This document shows positions 46,540-58,439 of a stretch of DNA of 64,000 nucleotides, one piece after another (positions within the stretch are counted from its first letter, which is position 1; each line of letters opens with the position of its first letter). This DNA is from Perognathus longimembris pacificus (taxonomy: Eukaryota > Chordata > Mammalia > Rodentia > Heteromyidae). The notes under the pieces were generated by a model. It saw only the letters and a list, made by a program, of their open reading frames with translations. It ran no database searches and had not been told where the DNA came from. The stretch spans positions 74,180,767-74,244,766 of the forward strand of contig NC_063161.1 of NCBI RefSeq assembly GCF_023159225.1. Reading direction: 5' to 3'. Both the position numbers and the translations under genes were made by a program.

Positions 46540-46895
46540 TAATGATCCAGATTTGGTGGATCACACTTGGAAACACTGCAGAGGTCAGAAGGACCTCAGT
46601 TCAACACTAGCATCTGCAAAAAGCTCAAGGGACCACATCTCAACTAGTAAAAGCTGAGTGTGGTGCTGTACGCCTCCTCATTCCCAATACTGAGGAAGCA
46701 TACGCTGGAAAATCACAGCCCCTTTTGTCCTGGGCATAAATGGGGGACCTTATCTCAAAAATAACCAAAAGCAAAAGTCTGAGAGTGTGGCTGAAGTAGT
46801 AGAGGACCTTCCTAGCAAACTCAAGGCCCTGCATTTAATCCCTGGTACTACCAAAAAGAAAAAGAATGAAACCAAGGAGAGAGAGAGAGAGAGAG
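46540..46895 (+). mobile_element. Two decayed composite SINE parts with (GA)n tail, sense
   Basis: 'agcatctgcaaaaagctcaa' marks a first decayed unit. 'ctgagtgtggtgctgtacgc' then 'cccaatactgaggaagcata' is a B1-like half, 'gtgtggctgaagtagtagag' and 'ctgcatttaatccctggtac' an ID-like half, and an A-rich tail ends in (GA)n at about 46876-46895. Diverged. Confidence 0.62.
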
Positions 46896-46899
46896 TTTA

Positions 46900-48030
46900 A
46901 ATCACCATAGTTCCTGTGGTTCACCAAATGTTTTATAGATAGCAGTAGAGATGTAAGAGCTGAACTGGGTTGAAAGCAGATAGGAATGAGGCTCTTTAAA
47001 GAGTCAGCAGTATTTTGGGTTCATTCCATAATATGTGATTGACATTGTGATTGTAGCTAAGAGGTGAATTTTCAGTATTTTCCTTTGAAGAACTTTGGTC
47101 TCCATCTTCTAGGATCCTGTGGGGTTGGGGGTGGGGGGGAAGAGCTTAGGAAAATGGACCCAGATTGGCAGTCTGTGTGGCCTAAAGTTGGCTGGGCAGA
47201 GTACCCTAAAGAAACAGGTCATTGGAGCTGAAGAAGTTTATCTGTGGCATGTGTCCCTTCACTTTCATGTCAGCCCACCACAGAGAGGAGAGGGACAGTG
47301 ACCATCTTCTGCAGAGGGCCTGGAGTGGCCAGGGAAATATAACACAAAGCACTCTGATATGTTTAGGGTCCATATCAGTGAGAAAATGGGCCAGCAGCCC
47401 CTCAGACCTCAGCTCTGAGCAAGCCCCCAAATCTCCAGCATCAGGCTTCAGTCAGGATTAAAGCTTAATCATTTCCATCACTTGTAACAGATCGAAGTGA
47501 TGAAATGACATAAAGATTGTGTTAAATTCAGTCCCATGCATGTATGGTGTGCTTAATACATTTTTTTAAGAGGGAGAAATTGAGAATGAAGTAGGAGAGG
47601 CTGTTGTGAATTGTAGCTAATACTAAGATCCAAGTTTCGCCTGTACTAGTATGTAAATGAGAGATTTGTGGATGAGTGGAATTGATTTTGCTGAGACTAA
47701 ATTAATCACAGGCCTTAATCACTATAACCTTTATACACAGCAGTCTGACCCACAGCTGTGGGGCAGAGCAAGCTCCTTAGAGTTTAAGCTGTCATTGCAG
47801 GAGAGCTGGACTACCTTTGACTGGCACAAACACAGATGACCATGCACTGGTTTGAGGGCCAGTTCTGCCCTCTAGGGATGGCTGGAGCCTCTCCATGGAC
47901 CTGGAGGCTGCTGTGACCTCTTACTCAGGAAGAGCTTATGCTCCCAGGCAAGAGCTGTCAGTTCTGCATCCACGTTGGCTGTCACTGTAAAATGCCCACA
48001 GGAAGGCAGTCTTCACAATCAAGATTGGAA
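46900..48030. other. Unique sequence, no gene recognised
   Basis: No repeat family or credible exon. Ordinary composition. Confidence 0.4.
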
Positions 48031-48036
48031 ACCTAG

Positions 48037-48086
48037 GATCCATCCACCCATCCGTGTGTCCACCCATCCACCCATCCATCCTCTTG

Positions 48087-48134
<48 letters not shown>
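48037..48134. repeat. (CATC)-like and (TA)n repeats
   Basis: Degenerate 'catccacccatc' repeats to about 48080, then about 21 perfect TA units at 48091-48134. Confidence 0.9.
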
Positions 48135-48139
<5 letters not shown>

Positions 48140-49515
48140 TAAAACAGATCATTTTTGAGCAATTTGAAAAGAAGGGTGTAGTGGACAATTTACAACCAAA
48201 CTGAGGCATGCTAAGGCTAATGGGCTTAAAAAAAAAATTCCTCCCAAGAGTTTGGAAGGAAGCTTGAGAGTACAGAACCCAGATTTTTGTTGCTGGCTTT
48301 CTTTTTATTTTTGGTGTTCATGTCAGTTCCCAGTTCTCTGCAGAAACAGTTACCCAGAAGCCAACCGTCATTAAGCCTCCCATAGAAATGCAAATTATTC
48401 CCCCAGTTTAGTTGGCATATCTGAAAATAGTTTTGTGTGATATTTTAACCTCTCTGTCTTTCCATGACATTAATATTGGTATTTTTTTATTTCCTTAAAT
48501 CTCATTTTTATTCATTTTCCTTTCTGCCTTTCTCTGTTAACAGTTGGATGGAGTAGGGTGTATTAAGTGCAATTAAGTGCAGGCAGATCAGTCTTAGACT
48601 CAAAGAACATCTACATTCACAAAGTCACATCTTACTAGAACTAAAAAAAAAAATGCTGAGAACCTAGCTAAGAACTCCTCGGTTTTGTAAGTGAGGAAGC
48701 TCAGACCCATAACAGAAAATAACCAGTAAAGCAGTTTTTCACAGCCAGTCAAAGCTGAAACCTAGCCAGTTTGATTCCTCTCCATTACTTTTTTCTTTCT
48801 GTCATCACCTTTTATCTTTGTGGATGAGATTTGAGTTTATAAGTATTTTATAATCAGATTCTTCCTTGTAGTCAATAAATCTGACTTAAGTTGTGGTATG
48901 TTTGAAGTTAATGTAAATTACTAGTGATTTACCTTGATGAATGACTTCCAGTAGAAGAGAGACTATCTTACTGATGTATCCCCATTCCTGTAAGTAGGAC
49001 CATCAACTCAGATAAACAGGACAAGGAGTCCTTATTACCACACAGGACAACACTCCACTAGTCAGGTAGCAGAGTGCAGTGGCATGCTTTCCTACAGCAG
49101 GATTTTTAAAGGGAAAATCCACACGCAGGTGGTGTATGTGACCACATGTGAAAGCAGGCAGATTTACAGAAGCAGAGCTAGCTGTTAGTAATTACAGAAA
49201 GTAATTATGATTTGTTGAAACAAAGTTCACATTCCAAACTCCTCCTTTGTTCGATTTCTGAAGCTGACCAGAACACATTGCAAACCTTTTCCCCATATCC
49301 CAGGTTTCTGGGCCTACGGTGCCAGGTTTCCAGACTCTTCTTGAGTTTCATTGCTGTTTATGGAATTCCAGTAACCTGATGTTGACCTCCTAGTTTACTC
49401 TTCCTTGGAAATTTCCTTTTAATGACTGGCCTGGAGTTTCTCCCTTGTTCTTGTCCTTGGTTCTGTTCCTAATATTCAAAACTTCTGCCTTTTTCTCTGA
49501 TTTACATTACAATAA
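48140..49515. other. Unique sequence with a possible conserved block
   Basis: No gene found. The block near 48330-48480 includes ATGCAAAT and 'gatattttaacctctctgtc' and looks like repeat-free AT-rich noncoding sequence. Confidence 0.35.
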
Positions 49516-49517
49516 AA

Positions 49518-49690
49518 GTAGGCAGGTGTGGTAGCACAGGTCTATGAAGGCCCTTGGAGGATCACATCCCTGTCTGTCCAGGCCAGTGTGGGAGATAGTC
49601 TGAATAACTAAAAGTAAAAGGACTGAGAAATAGCTCAGGTACGCACAGACCTGCATTCTACAGGTACAAAAAATAAATAAATAAAAAGGT
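49518..49690 (+). mobile_element. Decayed SINE with (AAAT)n tail, sense
   Basis: 'gtaggcaggtgtggtagcac' then 'aggtctatgaaggcccttgg' is B1-like. 'gactgagaaatagctcaggt' is ID-like, with a tail of 'aaaaaataaataaataaaaa'. Confidence 0.62.
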
Positions 49691-50184
49691 TTTGTGGGTA
49701 TCTTCCCTACTCCTTCTATACACAGATTTGCCGGAGTCCATTTATGTTCGTTTGCATTGATGGGTCAGTGGTGTTCACCACATAGGACTACAGTTGGTGG
49801 GACAATGTAGTAGACAGAATTGAAGCTGTAGTCTGGTTCCACTCTCTTCCTGTCTCTAGGTGTTACTTAAGTCCCAATCTTAAACCATTTTTCTGCCCTA
49901 AACCACACCATTTGCCACATAAGGTGGTCAAGACAGTTCAAGAAGTTAATAAGAATCAAGTTGCTAGAATAATGTTGGGCATGATGAGTGTTGGATGTTA
50001 GCTAATATTAATTTCATACCTGGTTTCACATGGTTTATAGAGGATGCTAAGTGTAGGTTGGGTTTCTTGTTGCATTGGTTGTATTACAGCATAGATTACT
50101 GTGTTGCACCTACAGCATGTAATACAACCATTACAATATATGTTACAACATGTAGTGACTCTCTTCTTGTCATTAATAACACAG

Positions 50185-50600
50185 TACTACAGACTGGGTA
50201 AGTTATAACCAAAAGAAGTTTATTTTGAATCACAGTTATGGAGGTCTAATACTGAGGGCCTGTGTCTGGTGACAGACATTTTACTGACAAGTTGCCAGCT
50301 AGCTTGGACATTACTTGGCCTGAGACAAGTGAACCTGTCTGTGGGGCCTCTTTCTCTTCTTGTGAAGCCACCTGGATCACTGTAATGTCCTCATTGCCTC
50401 CACAGACCCCATTGCCATCACAGGGCTCCAGTGCTGTGGTGAAGGGCTTATGACACATGTGTTTCTAGACTAGTAAGAACCTCCCAGATTCCACTTTTAA
50501 ACAGGACTGTGGCCAGCTTCCTGTCACCCTGAGCCAAGGCTGAACCTTGTTTGCTGGCAGCCTTTCATAGAATGTGATAAGAAAACACTTAGCAGAAACC
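50185..50600 (-). mobile_element. Possible MaLR-like LTR, antisense
   Basis: 'cagactgggtaagttataac' then 'caaaagaagtttattttgaa' resembles the antisense end of THE1/MST-type MaLR LTRs ('gactgggtaatttataaag'). The right boundary is uncertain and the body was not matched to a subfamily. Confidence 0.38.
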
Positions 50601-51244
50601 CCAGCCCTCCTCTGGTCTGCATCTCCTCACAGAGCAAAGACAGCTCCTGGCTTGCCCTGAGTTAGCAGTTAAAACAATTTTTGGAATTGCTGTTTTGGTC
50701 AGACTCCCCAGGAAAGTGGCACCAGTGACTGTGGCTTCTCATCATTAGGTCTGTAGGGTGCTATGCCAAGAGAGAAATGTTTATTGAATGAATCTTGAGT
50801 GGCCCAAGAGAAGGAGCTGCTGAAGGCATCTTGCCTGAACCAGAATTCTCCCAAGTGGCTCCCCACTCCTGTTCCTCTTTATGTCCACTGCTCTGCCCCC
50901 CCCCCCAATGTCCCCAAAGTAGACCATTCCTCAAGCCCTGTCCCTGAGTTCTCTAAAACTCTTCTGTAGGTACTTCCTCTTACTTGTCTGGATCTTACCC
51001 TTGTCAGGATTAATTTGCCCATAATGCCTGGTCATAACTAGAAGGTTATATTATAAGAAGAGACAGTGGAAGGAGGGGAGAGGAGTGGGGCAAAAGGCTC
51101 CTAGGAGAGTTGAATTCTAGCTGCCTGGGGAAGGCCCTGGGGCCTCACCAAATCTGTGCTGGGCAGTGATGATTTCTTGAAGCCCTGTTGCCCAGAGCTG
51201 AAGGCCTACACAGCACCTCCTGCTGCTCTTCCTCACACAGCTTT

Positions 51245-51680
51245 TCTTGGTTTCTTGGGTCACTGCCCCCAGCTAGTATTTAATTCTGCTGAATTCTTTC
51301 AAATTGGCTTGTTGATTTAAGAAGATTATCCAGATTTACATGCAGCCTTCAGCCTGCTTTTAGTCTCCTTTAGGAGAGGAATGCAGATTCAAACAAGCAG
51401 GTTTATCTCTCTGACCTTTAGCTAATTATTAGATTGAGATAAATGTGTGTAGGTGACAAATTGCCTTTAATAACATTTAATGTGCATGCTGGCATTAATG
51501 TCTGGTTAGTGTCCTTCCCCTCCCCCAGCTTCAGAGAGGCAAAGAGCTTGGACTTTTATCTTAATTTGACCTGTTTAAAAGGTGTTTGCAGTGAGAGTCA
51601 ATTTCTGATTAACTTAATAGCATGTTTTACATGGAAAGCAATCAAATATTGATGTAAGAAGAGGCTACTTGATGACATAC
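51245..51680. other. AT-rich candidate noncoding regulatory sequence
   Basis: Repeat-free sequence with clustered homeodomain-type words (GCTAATTATTAG, TTTAATAACATTTAATG). A candidate only; conservation was not tested. Confidence 0.25.
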
Positions 51681-52578
51681 TTCCCAGCCCGCTGTAATTG
51701 GCAAAAACATGGGAGAAAAGGGCACCTTCTGAGTATCTAAACCCCAGCGAGTCTTGGGCTGCCCCAGGAGCCTCTGTGTTTATTGCCACACAAGTGCTTG
51801 TGAGTATCATGTGGGGAGATTTTAGCATATTCTCAGTTTGCCAAGTGACATTAAAGGGTACAGAAAAGTAAGCCAGCTGTCTGGTTAAGGCCTGCAGTGG
51901 CTTGCTATGTGCCCTGTGCCAGGAGTGCCACAAGCTTTGCTTTGTCTTTTCTTATATAACTCAAACAGTTTGTACAGGAGCACTCTACCTGGTGATTTCT
52001 TCAGGGATGTTGACTTAAGTGTGTGTTCTGCACAACCATTATCACCCATGACAACTACAGCTTAGCTTCTGATCACTTGGTTAAACAGGGAAGCTGGAGT
52101 TACATGAGATCATTAACAAGGGTCTTCCCAGCACTCAGAGCCAAGTAACAACTCTGTCAGTTTCTCATTGCAAGGTCCCCTTTCTGGTGCTGTGGTTGTC
52201 TCATAATCATTTCTGGAGATGGGGATGTATCTGCACAGTATACAGTCACATGTGCAAGGTGGAGGACTGGGAACCTCAGGTAAGTTCTGCTTTCCTATTC
52301 TGTAAGTGCAGTTATGGGTTAGTAAATGCAGAATGCTTGGACATCTGCCTGACATGTCTGGACTTGTGAATGGTGCTGTATTTGTCGAGTTTGACCAACC
52401 AGAGTAAACTTCCACCAAGATAAACACTTAGTAACTGCACTAAAAAGCCTTCCAAATGAAAGATTGAGCACAACGGGGGTCCTGGACCAGTCAATAGTAT
52501 AAAATTGTAATAAATAGTATCTATCAGTATCTGTTATTATATGGTTCAATCTATGATAACTTGTGATCACTTTTGATG

Positions 52579-52579
<1 letters not shown>

Positions 52580-52622
<43 letters not shown>
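52580..52622. repeat. (GT)n microsatellite at a SINE tail
   Basis: About 20 GT units abut the 3' tail of the antisense composite SINE to the right. Confidence 0.93.
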
Positions 52623-52623
<1 letters not shown>

Positions 52624-52858
52624 GTTCTGGGGCTACAACTCAAGAGACTGGCACTGTCCCTGAGCTTTTTAGCTCAATACTGGTGCTTTGCCACTTGAGT
52701 TGTAGCTCCGCTTCTGTTTCTCCCCCTCCCCCCACCATGGTTAATTGGAGATAAGAGTCTCACAGACTTTCCTGCCTAGGCTGGCCTCAAACCACAATTC
52801 TTAGATCTCAGCCTCCTAAATATCTAGGATTCCATATGTGAGCTACCAGCACTCAGCT
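52623..52858 (-). mobile_element. Composite SINE, antisense, first of a tandem pair
   Basis: 'gttctggggctacaactcaa' then 'gctttgccacttgagttgta', 'attggagataagagtctcac', 'gctggcctcaaaccacaatt', 'cagcctcctaaatatctagg'. Moderate divergence. Confidence 0.8.
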
Positions 52859-52879
52859 CAGAAATTTTGTTGTTGTTGG

Positions 52880-53096
52880 TCATGGTGCTTTCACTTGACC
52901 TGGGTGCTATCCTTGAGCTCTTTTGCTCAAGACTAGCACTCTACCATATTGAGCCACAGCTCCAGTTCTGGTTTTCTTATGGTTAATTATAGATAAGAGT
53001 CTCATAGACTTTACTGCCTAGGCTGGCTTCAAACCTCAATCCTCAGATCTTAGACTCATGAGTAGCTAGGATTACAGGCATGAGCCTCCCCGGTTC
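52880..53096 (-). mobile_element. Composite SINE, antisense, second of a tandem pair
   Basis: 'ggtcatggtgctttcacttg' then 'aagactagcactctaccata', 'gagccacagctccagttctg', 'agataagagtctcatagact', 'gctaggattacaggcatgag'. Same orientation as the element just before, separated by about 20 bp. Confidence 0.8.
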
Positions 53097-54364
53097 AGAA
53101 TAATTTTTATGTGTTCATAAAGACAGTGAGACTGAGAGAGCTGCTTCCAAGCAGCTTTTGCTTCCTTTTGCTTCCAAGCCAACCTCTCTTCTTTTTCCTG
53201 TTGGAGTTCCGCCTCTAGATCTGCTACTTCCATACCCCTTTATTGTCAGTGGTTATAATAGCAGTGCTCCACTTGATGAAGAGATGACATCATACTGTAA
53301 ACAAGGCTTTCCTCCCTCATTCCTCCCCCTACTCACCTCCTCCACCTTGTTTTTTTCTTTAATAGGATGCTCAAGGAGGGGCTTGAGAAGTCTGGGTTTG
53401 GAACAGGGTAAATGAAAGGTGAACAGGGTGACCATTGCTGTTCACAGGCCAACTAGTTTCTAACTTAAGCATAGCAGGCCCCGAGGAGGGTCGCTGCCCA
53501 AGCTCTCCAGCCTGTTTTCCTTACTGATATATTGCTTCCTTGTCTGCTGCACTGCTGCAGGTGTGGCCCACAAGGCTTCAGGAGGGAGTGACCACCACTA
53601 CTTAATTTGCAGGCAGGTCTCCCCTAGAAAGACAAGCTAGCTGTCCGTAGCCTTCCCAGAGGAACTGACCTCTGCAGACACCAGGTCAGTAGCACTCTTC
53701 TCCTTTCTTTATGGCTCTGCTTTCTTTATTGTCTCTGCTTCATTTGTCCAGCTTCCATCATGGTCAGCAATGGTGGCTAGGCAGTTGACACTTGGAAATG
53801 GAGCTGGGCTGGTGGCAGAGGGTAGAACAGGATGAGGTCCCTCTGGAAGGGTGTGTTCCCCAACGGCACTCCCTGGATATGGTGCGGAGGGAGGCTGCAG
53901 AGTACATAGAGCAATGAATGGCCCACTTGCCCTTACTAGAGATCTACACACACAATTTATTGTAGCTCAGCACAGAGCAATCCAATGGAGATGCTTGCCC
54001 ATGCTGCTTGCCTTAGACATGCCCTTTTGATTCTAGCCCATCAGCTGTACTGAGCTTTTTCTTGACAGGTTAGAAAAGTTCCCTAACTTCATATGACTGG
54101 ATCCTTGAGTGTCTAGAGCTAACAAGTGAAAGCCAAGTAAGAGCAGGTACTTTAAAGGAAACAGACCTTAACACTTTCTTCTTTCATATATGTTAATGAC
54201 ATGCAAATAGGTTCCTTTTGTAACAGTTCTGGGATTTTGGAGAGGGAAGGAAGGAGAAACTGAAGGGACAGGGAGAAGCTTGGCCAAGAGATGATGCCCC
54301 CACATATGCCAACGCGCTGGCTGGTGGAAGCTTGCTTACTGGCTATGGAGTTCTGCATTTGGGA

Positions 54365-54365
<1 letters not shown>

Positions 54366-54429
<64 letters not shown>
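54366..54429. repeat. (CT)n microsatellite at a SINE tail
   Basis: About 30 CT units with one TT interruption, directly abutting the antisense IDL SINE (54430). Confidence 0.95.
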
Positions 54430-55150
54430 GTCCTGGGGCTTGAACTCAGGGCCTGAGCACTGTGCCTGGCTTCATTTTGCTCAAGGCTAGCACTCTACTG
54501 TTGGGGTCCATCTTCCCCCCTAGATGGAAGGGGCCTGAGGCACCTCCCCCAACTGGGGAATGCAGCCCTTCCATCCTCTCTACATTGGAATCTGGAGAAA
54601 CCGGTCCGATAAGAGACCCCCGACTTAGCTGGCAGCCAGCCTGGCGCCCACCAGCCCCGCCCTGGTTTGGCGCACTCAGAGTGACGTAGCCCCTTGGAGG
54701 TCAAGTGACCAGCCCCTTGGAGGTCACCTGACAGCTCGTGGCCTATGGGAATCCTGGCCAACCCCCTTCCCCCCGGATCATCTACCCTTGTCCCTTTCTC
54801 AATAAAGTTAGTTCGCTCTCAGAGGCTGACCCGTGGTCTATGTCCGTTGCTTCCAGAGTAGGATAGCGGTCACATTACCACGCGGGTCGCGCGCCCGCCA
54901 GGACGGAGACATCCCCACGTCTCACCCCGACAAACCTGCAGGCCGAGGGTTGGGGTAGAAGGCGATGCGAGGATAATAAGAGAGAAAGAAATGAGCACTT
55001 GAGCCGGAGCAGAGAGAGCACTCCCCACACTCTACCACTTGAGCCAGTGCCACTTCCAGCTTTTTCTATATATGTGGTGTTGAGGAATTGAACCCAGGGC
55101 TTCGTGTATACGGGGTGAGCACTTTACCACTAGGCCATGTGCCCAGCCCC
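54430..55150 (-). mobile_element. IDL-Geo-type dimeric SINE, antisense, split by an LTR
   Basis: 54430-54498 ('gtcctggggcttgaactcag' to 'ggctagcactctac') and 55036-55150 ('cacttgagccagtgccactt' to 'ctaggccatgtgcccagccc') together make one full SINE. The break lies at the ID-like half's 'cactctgccacttg'. The LTR fills the gap, so the SINE is the older of the two. Confidence 0.9.
54493..55035 (+). mobile_element. Solo LTR of an endogenous retrovirus, 6-bp TSD
   Basis: CTCTAC precedes (54493-54498) and follows (55030-55035) a 531-bp element that begins TGTTGGGG and ends CCCCACA. The six-base duplication and TG...CA ends fit class II (betaretrovirus-like) LTRs. The sense strand is plus: an AATAAA lies at 54801-54806, followed by a CpG-rich run with 'cgcgggtcgcgcgcccgcc'. 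Upstream, a 23-bp-period direct repeat of 'gccccttggaggtca' (54689 and 54712) places paired AGGTCA nuclear-receptor half-sites near a CRE-like TGACGTAG. There is no internal provirus, so it arose by LTR-LTR recombination. No open viral gene is present. Confidence 0.88.
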
Positions 55151-55668
55151 TGCATTGGATTATTTAGGGACCCCTTGATGCGTACCTTTTTCCTGTTCTT
55201 GGTTTCTATTATTTTAGCCATGTCTGTTTTTCAGAACTTCTTTAACCTTTGACTCCTCTTCCTACTCTAGCTCTTGAGTGTTTTGGATTTGTAGTGGTTC
55301 TCCCTTTACTCCTTTCTTCCTGGCTGCTGCCTGCAGCCACCTCCGTGTAGTATTCCCAGGGCCTGGGCCCTCACCAGCCAGCAACTGTAGCAGCAGCAGC
55401 AGGTCCTGGGGACTTGTTGCAAATACCAGAATCAGACCTGAAGCACCAGGCAAGAAGGGACATGCATTTTACATTTTGATGTGTGTTGTCAAGGAGATGG
55501 TAGGTATTTGTGGTAGGTGAGTATGTTTATAAGGCACAGCATAAACTAAGCCTGTGTTCCTAGCGGGCACCTGTCTAGTTCCCTTAGGAAATGAATTATC
55601 ACAACACAGGAAAAACCAAGAGACTGTGTTTGTTCTTTACTTAATGCAATGCTAGAATCTCAGAGATA

Positions 55669-55835
55669 CAGTGATCCCTCACCTATCATGGGAGTTATGT
55701 ACCTGACATCCCCCATGAAAATGTAGCAGTAAATGAAATGAGATGTAGCAAGGGACAGCTGTGTAACACTACTACTTTACAGATTTTTACCTATTGTGGG
55801 AGAAGGTAACTCTTGCCACAGGTGAGGGATCACTG
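55669..55835. mobile_element. Short DNA transposon with 16-bp terminal inverted repeats
   Basis: Begins CAGTGATCCCTCACCT and ends with the perfect reverse complement, AGGTGAGGGATCACTG. The 167-bp non-autonomous body reads 'cccccatgaaaatgtagcag' and has no coding. A TA precedes the left end, and TG follows the right where TA would be expected. End wording and TA target resemble TcMar-Tigger MITEs. Confidence 0.85.
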
Positions 55836-56368
55836 TGCATGGAAGTGTGTTCTTTCCCTTTAGCCTTCTTGTACTTTAACTACATTCAGGGATTTTGTTT
55901 GCTTTTAATAGAAAGAAAATGTTTGGGGTGGGAAATGTAACTTCCTCAGGGCCTCCAGGGACATGAAACTGAGACAGCCTTAGCATGATTGCTCTATGGC
56001 CTGGGACCTGCATTCATCCTTCGGTTTCTGCCCACCTTCATCAGCTAGTCTTATCCTCCCCTCCCTGACCTCCCATCTGGCCCTCCTTCTCCATTCTTCT
56101 TTCCTCCCTCTCTGCCCTCCAGCCCCAGCACTGCTGAGTCCCTCTTCATTTCTGCCCCAGCAGCTCCTTGCACTCTCTCAACTCTCATCCATTCATGTTG
56201 GATCCATGGCTCTCTTAGACTGGGCACACTCCTTCCTCTCGTTTGTCCCCACTGCTCATTGTGTCCCCTAGCAGTTTCATCACTCATTTCTGGGTGAAAT
56301 GGAACCTGGCCACTAGAGGGCAGGTCCTATGTCTTGGCAGAGTTCCTTAGAAAGTGCCATGTAGGGAA

Positions 56369-56371
<3 letters not shown>

Positions 56372-56403
<32 letters not shown>

Positions 56404-56468
56404 CCCTCCCTCTCCCACTCCTTCTCCTTCTCCTTCTCCTTCTCCTTCTCCTTCTCCTTCTCTCCTCT
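56372..56468. repeat. (TC)n and (CTTCTC)n repeats
   Basis: About 14 TC units, a C-rich link, then about eight CTTCTC hexamers. A polypurine/polypyrimidine tract able to form triplex DNA. Confidence 0.93.
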
Positions 56469-56950
56469 CTCCAACTCTTGTGCACACTCCAGTGCGTAGC
56501 ATTAAATGAAGCCTTAGCTCCAGCATAACATTTGTGACAGGCTAGTTCCCTTTGGGTTGATTATCACTCTGAGTATCTTCATCTTTACTGCCACAGACTC
56601 AGCTCCTCTTCTGAGGCCATCACTTCCGCCAGTGTGTCCTCATCCCTGTTCACCTGTGCCCAGCTTCTCCACACTTCCCCTCTCATTCCGAAGTCCTGAC
56701 ATCTCATTGATGCTTTGATCTCTCTTATTTCCATTATTGCCTACTGCTGCTAAGTCATTCTTAACCCGATTTTTATATTGCTCTGCCTTCAGTTTGTCAT
56801 TTCATCTCAATCAGGATAACATACCTCTTCTTCACTTTGAATTTCCTGTGTACCTTGAGGACAGTTTTTCAGGGCTCCCCATAGCCTATGGATCGAGAAC
56901 AGATGCCACTGTTTCACAGCCAGGATCTTCAGTAATATAGCCCTGGCGCT

Positions 56951-57106
56951 CCTTTTCAGTTCTGTTCTTCCCAGCACTGTCCTCTGGCTGAGGACTAATG
57001 CCCAGTTGTTCTCCCCCCACCCCTTGCCCCTTTTCAGTTCTCTTCTTCCCAGCACTGTCCTCTGGCTGAAGACTAATGCCCAGTTGCCCTCCCCCCCCCC
57101 CCCAGG
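56951..57106. repeat. 78-bp tandem duplication
   Basis: 'ccttttcagttctgttcttc' onward (56951) recurs at 57029 with 78-bp spacing, including 'cactgtcctctggctga', 'gactaatgcccagttg' and a C-rich end, nearly identical. The second copy ends in a run of about 14 Cs. Confidence 0.92.
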
Positions 57107-57384
57107 TCTGAGTGATACCTTGTAGCTGTTCCATAGGCAAGTGCTTTAGGAAGTACTATAATTCTTACAACTAAATTTTAAACCTAAAAAAAAAAAAAGA
57201 AAGGAAAAGAATATTTCCTGGTCATCATGTGGTGCTATTATACTCACCTGCACTGTGTTGATGGAATATGTATGCATAATCAGAGTTGGAGTCAGCAGGC
57301 AGTCTCCATAGAAGAGCACATTCTGATCCTGGGTGTGTCTGTGGATCTGCTCACCTCAGCAGTCTTAGCCCTGGCAACTGAGCT

Positions 57385-57700
57385 TGAGGTTTATTTATTT
57401 GCTTATTCCTTTTGGCTGAACTGGACTAAGGGCCTTACACTTGCTAGACAATTATTGTACCATTTAAGTCGTGCCTACAATCCCTTATACTTCTGTTAGT
57501 TTTCTAATAGTGTTGTATTTTTCGCTGAGGCTGGCCTGGACCTTGATAAGATCCTCCTACCTGTGCCTCTAGCATGCACCACCATATTTGGTTCATTGAC
57601 TGAGATGGCATCTCATGAAGGTTTTGTCAGGGCTAACCATGAGCCACCATCCTCTTTAATCCCTGAGAAGCTGAGATTACAGACATGAGCTTTTGTTTAG
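57385..57700 (-). mobile_element. Decayed composite SINE(s), antisense
   Basis: 'aagggccttacacttgctag' then 'attattgtaccatttaagtc' is ID-like. 'tgaggctggcctggaccttg' and 'gagattacagacatgagc' is B1-like, the latter after a second partly overlapping remnant. Confidence 0.6.
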
Positions 57701-58439
57701 GTTTATTTTTAAGTTAATATTTTTATAACATGAATGCACTCATACTAATGGCTCATTAATGACAGTAGTGTCCTTGACTAATGAGCTCAGATTTTGTGAC
57801 ACAGAAAAATGCATCAGGCTTCCCAGTGAAATGAAGTAAGTCCCCTTCTGCTGAAGAAGGGAAACTGATCCTGGAACCCATCTAGGAGTGGCATCATTTC
57901 CCGCTTAAGGACAGGAAGGGAGACCTTCAGGGCTGGTTTAGTCTTATGGATTAAACCAGCTGGCTGTTGTGTTGTTCTACCAGAACTCCAGTGTACATTA
58001 GGAGATATTTTAGTTCCCAAATTCTCCCTTTAGAAGTTTTTGCAGGGCTTGGTTTATTGCTGCAGTGGCGTAAGGCTTGGGACTGAGCTCATTTTCCTGT
58101 CACACCCAGTAGAAAGAAAGGAGTTCCACTACAGCTTGTAAGCAGCACTGTGCTGTCTCACCTTGTGTGACACAGTGACACAAAGAGCCTTACTGTTTTT
58201 CTACACTGTAAAATTATCCTCTAGAAGTGAAATTGGCTCTTATTTGTTGAAAGGTGGAAGGAAGAGAGGAAGGGAAAGAAGGAGAAAGGGAGGGAGGAAG
58301 AGCAAGCTTGGCAGACACAGAAACCATTAATATGACCTGACATGTTTCCTGCCCTCTCCAGTTAAGGCCTACCCTCCATTGTATCCCACTAGCTTATTGG
58401 GAGGCATTTGAGAAGGCTTCCTCCTGGTCCTATCTCAGT

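Noticed and set aside
56051..56287. Minus-strand frame with G/E/R-rich repeats near 56.1 kb
   Set aside because: C/T-rich plus-strand composition explains it; no domain or start context.
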